NCBI GenBank assembly: GCA_002729015.1
Contig: PBVO01000103.1
Span: 1-7,833, forward strand
Direction of reading: 5' to 3'
Length of the DNA stretch: 7,833 nt
From: Candidatus Poribacteria bacterium
Lineage (GTDB): Bacteria; Poribacteria; WGA-4E; UBA9662
Below, one piece after another: positions 6,759 through 7,833 of this stretch. Position numbers and translations under genes: made by a program. The notes under the pieces are model-generated. The model was not told the DNA's origin and ran no database searches. It was given only the letters and a program-made list of their open reading frames with translations. The first letter of the stretch is position 1, and each line of letters starts with the position of its first letter.

Positions 6759-6929
6759 CTGCTTAATGGTTAGAAAGAGAATGCTATCAGAATAACAAAG
6801 ATCATTCAGAGATCATCAATGATAATTGCAACCAAACGAATTAATTTTATCTTTTAAGGTAAACTGAATCAAATTATTTGGGTGGAGTTTTGCATAATTG
6901 GGAGGCCTTGATTCGATAAACCTAGCTAG

Positions 6930-7706
6930 CTAATCCTCAACAATATATCGACACAAGTGTTGTGCGCGCAACGACATTCGCTCAAAGTGTTGCCGGGGTA
7001 GTTTTTTAGGAAGATGTTGTCGAAACCACGGTGCATAATATTGGACGCTAGTCATTGGACGAGCTATGTCAGAACTATTAGCAGTTCCACCGTGCCAACA
7101 CCTAATATCTCGGATCAATGCAGAACCTGCAGGAGCATAGATCAGGCAATTTTTCATCCAAGGTGGCTCCTCTTCCAAACTTGGAATTGGAGCTTGTAAT
7201 CTTTGTGTGCAGGGGATTTGTCGAATTGCTCCATTCTCTTTGGAAAAATTGACCATTGGAAAGTTGACAACTAAAGTCGGTGGAGGTAGAGCACGATAAG
7301 AAGTTTGTTCAACCCAATGGTCAGAAAATCCTAGTTCATTTCCATCAGAGTGGAGAGGTTGAATTTCGGCTTTTGGTAAAGAGAAGTCTCCTCCTGCACC
7401 ACTACATATGAAATCATTGTTTCCCCAAATGGCTTCTACTATCGACAAAATTGGTGGAAGATCAACTAACTCGCACCATTCAAAATGGTGTATTTGGTTT
7501 CCAAATGAATAACGATGGTGGCCCCGATTTCCAATTCGGTTTGGATCCTTATCAATAATATCATTTATGACTCGATCTGCAGCCTGCCGTATTCGGTCAA
7601 GTTGATCACCAACTAATACGTCTCGTATTGCTACAAAACCATCTCTTAGCACAGTATTCTTTGCTTTCTCTATTTCGATCGGTTCCAAAAATTCAATTTC
7701 GAGCAT
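6930..7706 (-). CDS. Phytanoyl-CoA dioxygenase (PhyH)-family Fe(II)/2-oxoglutarate oxygenase
   Basis: This 258-residue non-heme iron oxygenase has the complete PhyH motif set. The N-terminal 'DGFVAIRDVL' (22-31) is followed by a 'LDRIRQAADRV' helix. The iron site is His119-Ser-Asp121 (in 'PLHSDGNE') and His205 (in 'CWHGGTAN'). Arg216 lies 11 residues after the distal His, the usual place for the 2-oxoglutarate-binding Arg. 'ENGAIRQIPCTQR' (157-169) corresponds to the family's 'NGxLxxxPGTHr' loop, with Cys166 in place of Gly and Gln168 in place of His. There is no signal peptide, so it is cytoplasmic. The length is normal for short bacterial PhyH proteins. The family hydroxylates diverse small molecules, and the substrate cannot be inferred; the fatty-acid role of the human enzyme should not be assumed. 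GAAGGT about 10 bases before the ATG is a plausible ribosome binding site. The gene converges with the sulfatase. Confidence 0.9.
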   Translation of the reverse strand: MLEIEFLEPIEIEKAKNTVLRDGFVAIRDVLVGDQLDRIRQAADRVINDIIDKDPNRIGNRGHHRYSFGNQIHHFEWCELVDLPPILSIVEAIWGNNDFICSGAGGDFSLPKAEIQPLHSDGNELGFSDHWVEQTSYRALPPPTLVVNFPMVNFSKENGAIRQIPCTQRLQAPIPSLEEEPPWMKNCLIYAPAGSALIRDIRCWHGGTANSSDIARPMTSVQYYAPWFRQHLPKKLPRQHFERMSLRAQHLCRYIVED

Positions 7707-7762
7707 TAGACCTTTACACCTTCGACTATTCTGAAATAGTTATAAATCTTCAAAATAAACCA

Positions 7763-7792
7763 ATTATACAGATCGAAAATATTGACAGACAA
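7763..7792 (-). promoter_or_regulatory. Sigma-70-like promoter candidate for the PhyH gene
   Basis: On the minus strand TTGTCT (complement of 7787-7792) is followed after 18 bases by a perfect TATAAT (complement of 7763-7768). The -10 box lies 56 bases before the ATG at 7706, giving a 5' leader of about 50 bases. It is the best promoter match seen in the window. The remaining bases to the right edge show no start of another gene. Confidence 0.4.
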
Positions 7793-7833
7793 CATTGCTC
7801 TAGCCCTTTTGTTGATATTGATACCATATTCTA

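Noticed and set aside
6801..6823. ATCATT/AATGAT inverted repeat after the sulfatase
   Set aside because: It has a six-base AT-rich stem, an 11-base loop and no T-run, so it is weaker than the AAAAACA/TGTTTTT structure nearby.
7014..7199. 61-residue plus-strand open frame
   Set aside because: It is an antisense shadow of the PhyH gene, across its catalytic distal-His region.
7782..7787. Perfect TTGACA on the plus strand near the right edge
   Set aside because: There is no -10 box at 16-18 bases downstream and no plus-strand gene follows within the window.

Overview
The window looks like AT-rich bacterial DNA from a glycan-degrading organism. It has ATG starts, some clear Shine-Dalgarno sites, a Tat-type signal peptide and a Cys-type sulfatase. 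Secreted sulfatases, dienelactone-hydrolase-like esterases, PhyH-type oxygenases and a small secreted beta-rich protein together are typical of aquatic PVC-group (Planctomycetes, Verrucomicrobia, Lentisphaerae) or Poribacteria-like genomes. That placement is an inference from gene content; there is no rRNA or other marker here, and the low GC is not typical of all these groups. Coding density is low: three intergenic gaps exceed 500 bases.

Layout, left to right. (1) 1-217, minus: the N-terminal 72 codons of a gene running off the left edge, probably a phytanoyl-CoA dioxygenase (PhyH)-family protein. (2) 218-765: AT-rich divergent intergenic region. (3) 766-1755, plus: cytoplasmic alpha/beta-hydrolase with a complete Ser-Asp-His triad. 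(4) 1756-2429: convergent non-coding region with a possible terminator and a weak hairpin. (5) 2430-3104, minus: small secreted protein with a beta-rich domain. (6) 3203-4606, minus, upstream of gene 5 in the same direction: a 467-residue protein that reads as an alpha/alpha-toroid carbohydrate-active protein of unknown reaction. The 98-base gap between genes 6 and 5 holds a GTCGAC hairpin followed by a T-run on the minus strand. (7) 4607-5177: divergent intergenic region. (8) 5178-6644, plus: Tat-exported sulfatase of the iduronate-2-sulfatase-like group. (9) 6645-6929: convergent gap with a possible bidirectional terminator. (10) 6930-7706, minus: complete PhyH-family oxygenase with a good candidate promoter upstream.

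A reasonable reading, which is inference, is an accessory locus for a sulfated and acylated glycan. The exported sulfatase would remove sulfate outside the cytoplasm, the secreted beta-rich protein would act at the surface, and the esterase and toroid protein would act on imported oligosaccharides. The two 2-oxoglutarate oxygenases have no assigned substrate. No transporter, regulator, mobile element, CRISPR array, tRNA or rRNA was seen. The least understood part is the toroid protein with its secreted neighbour.
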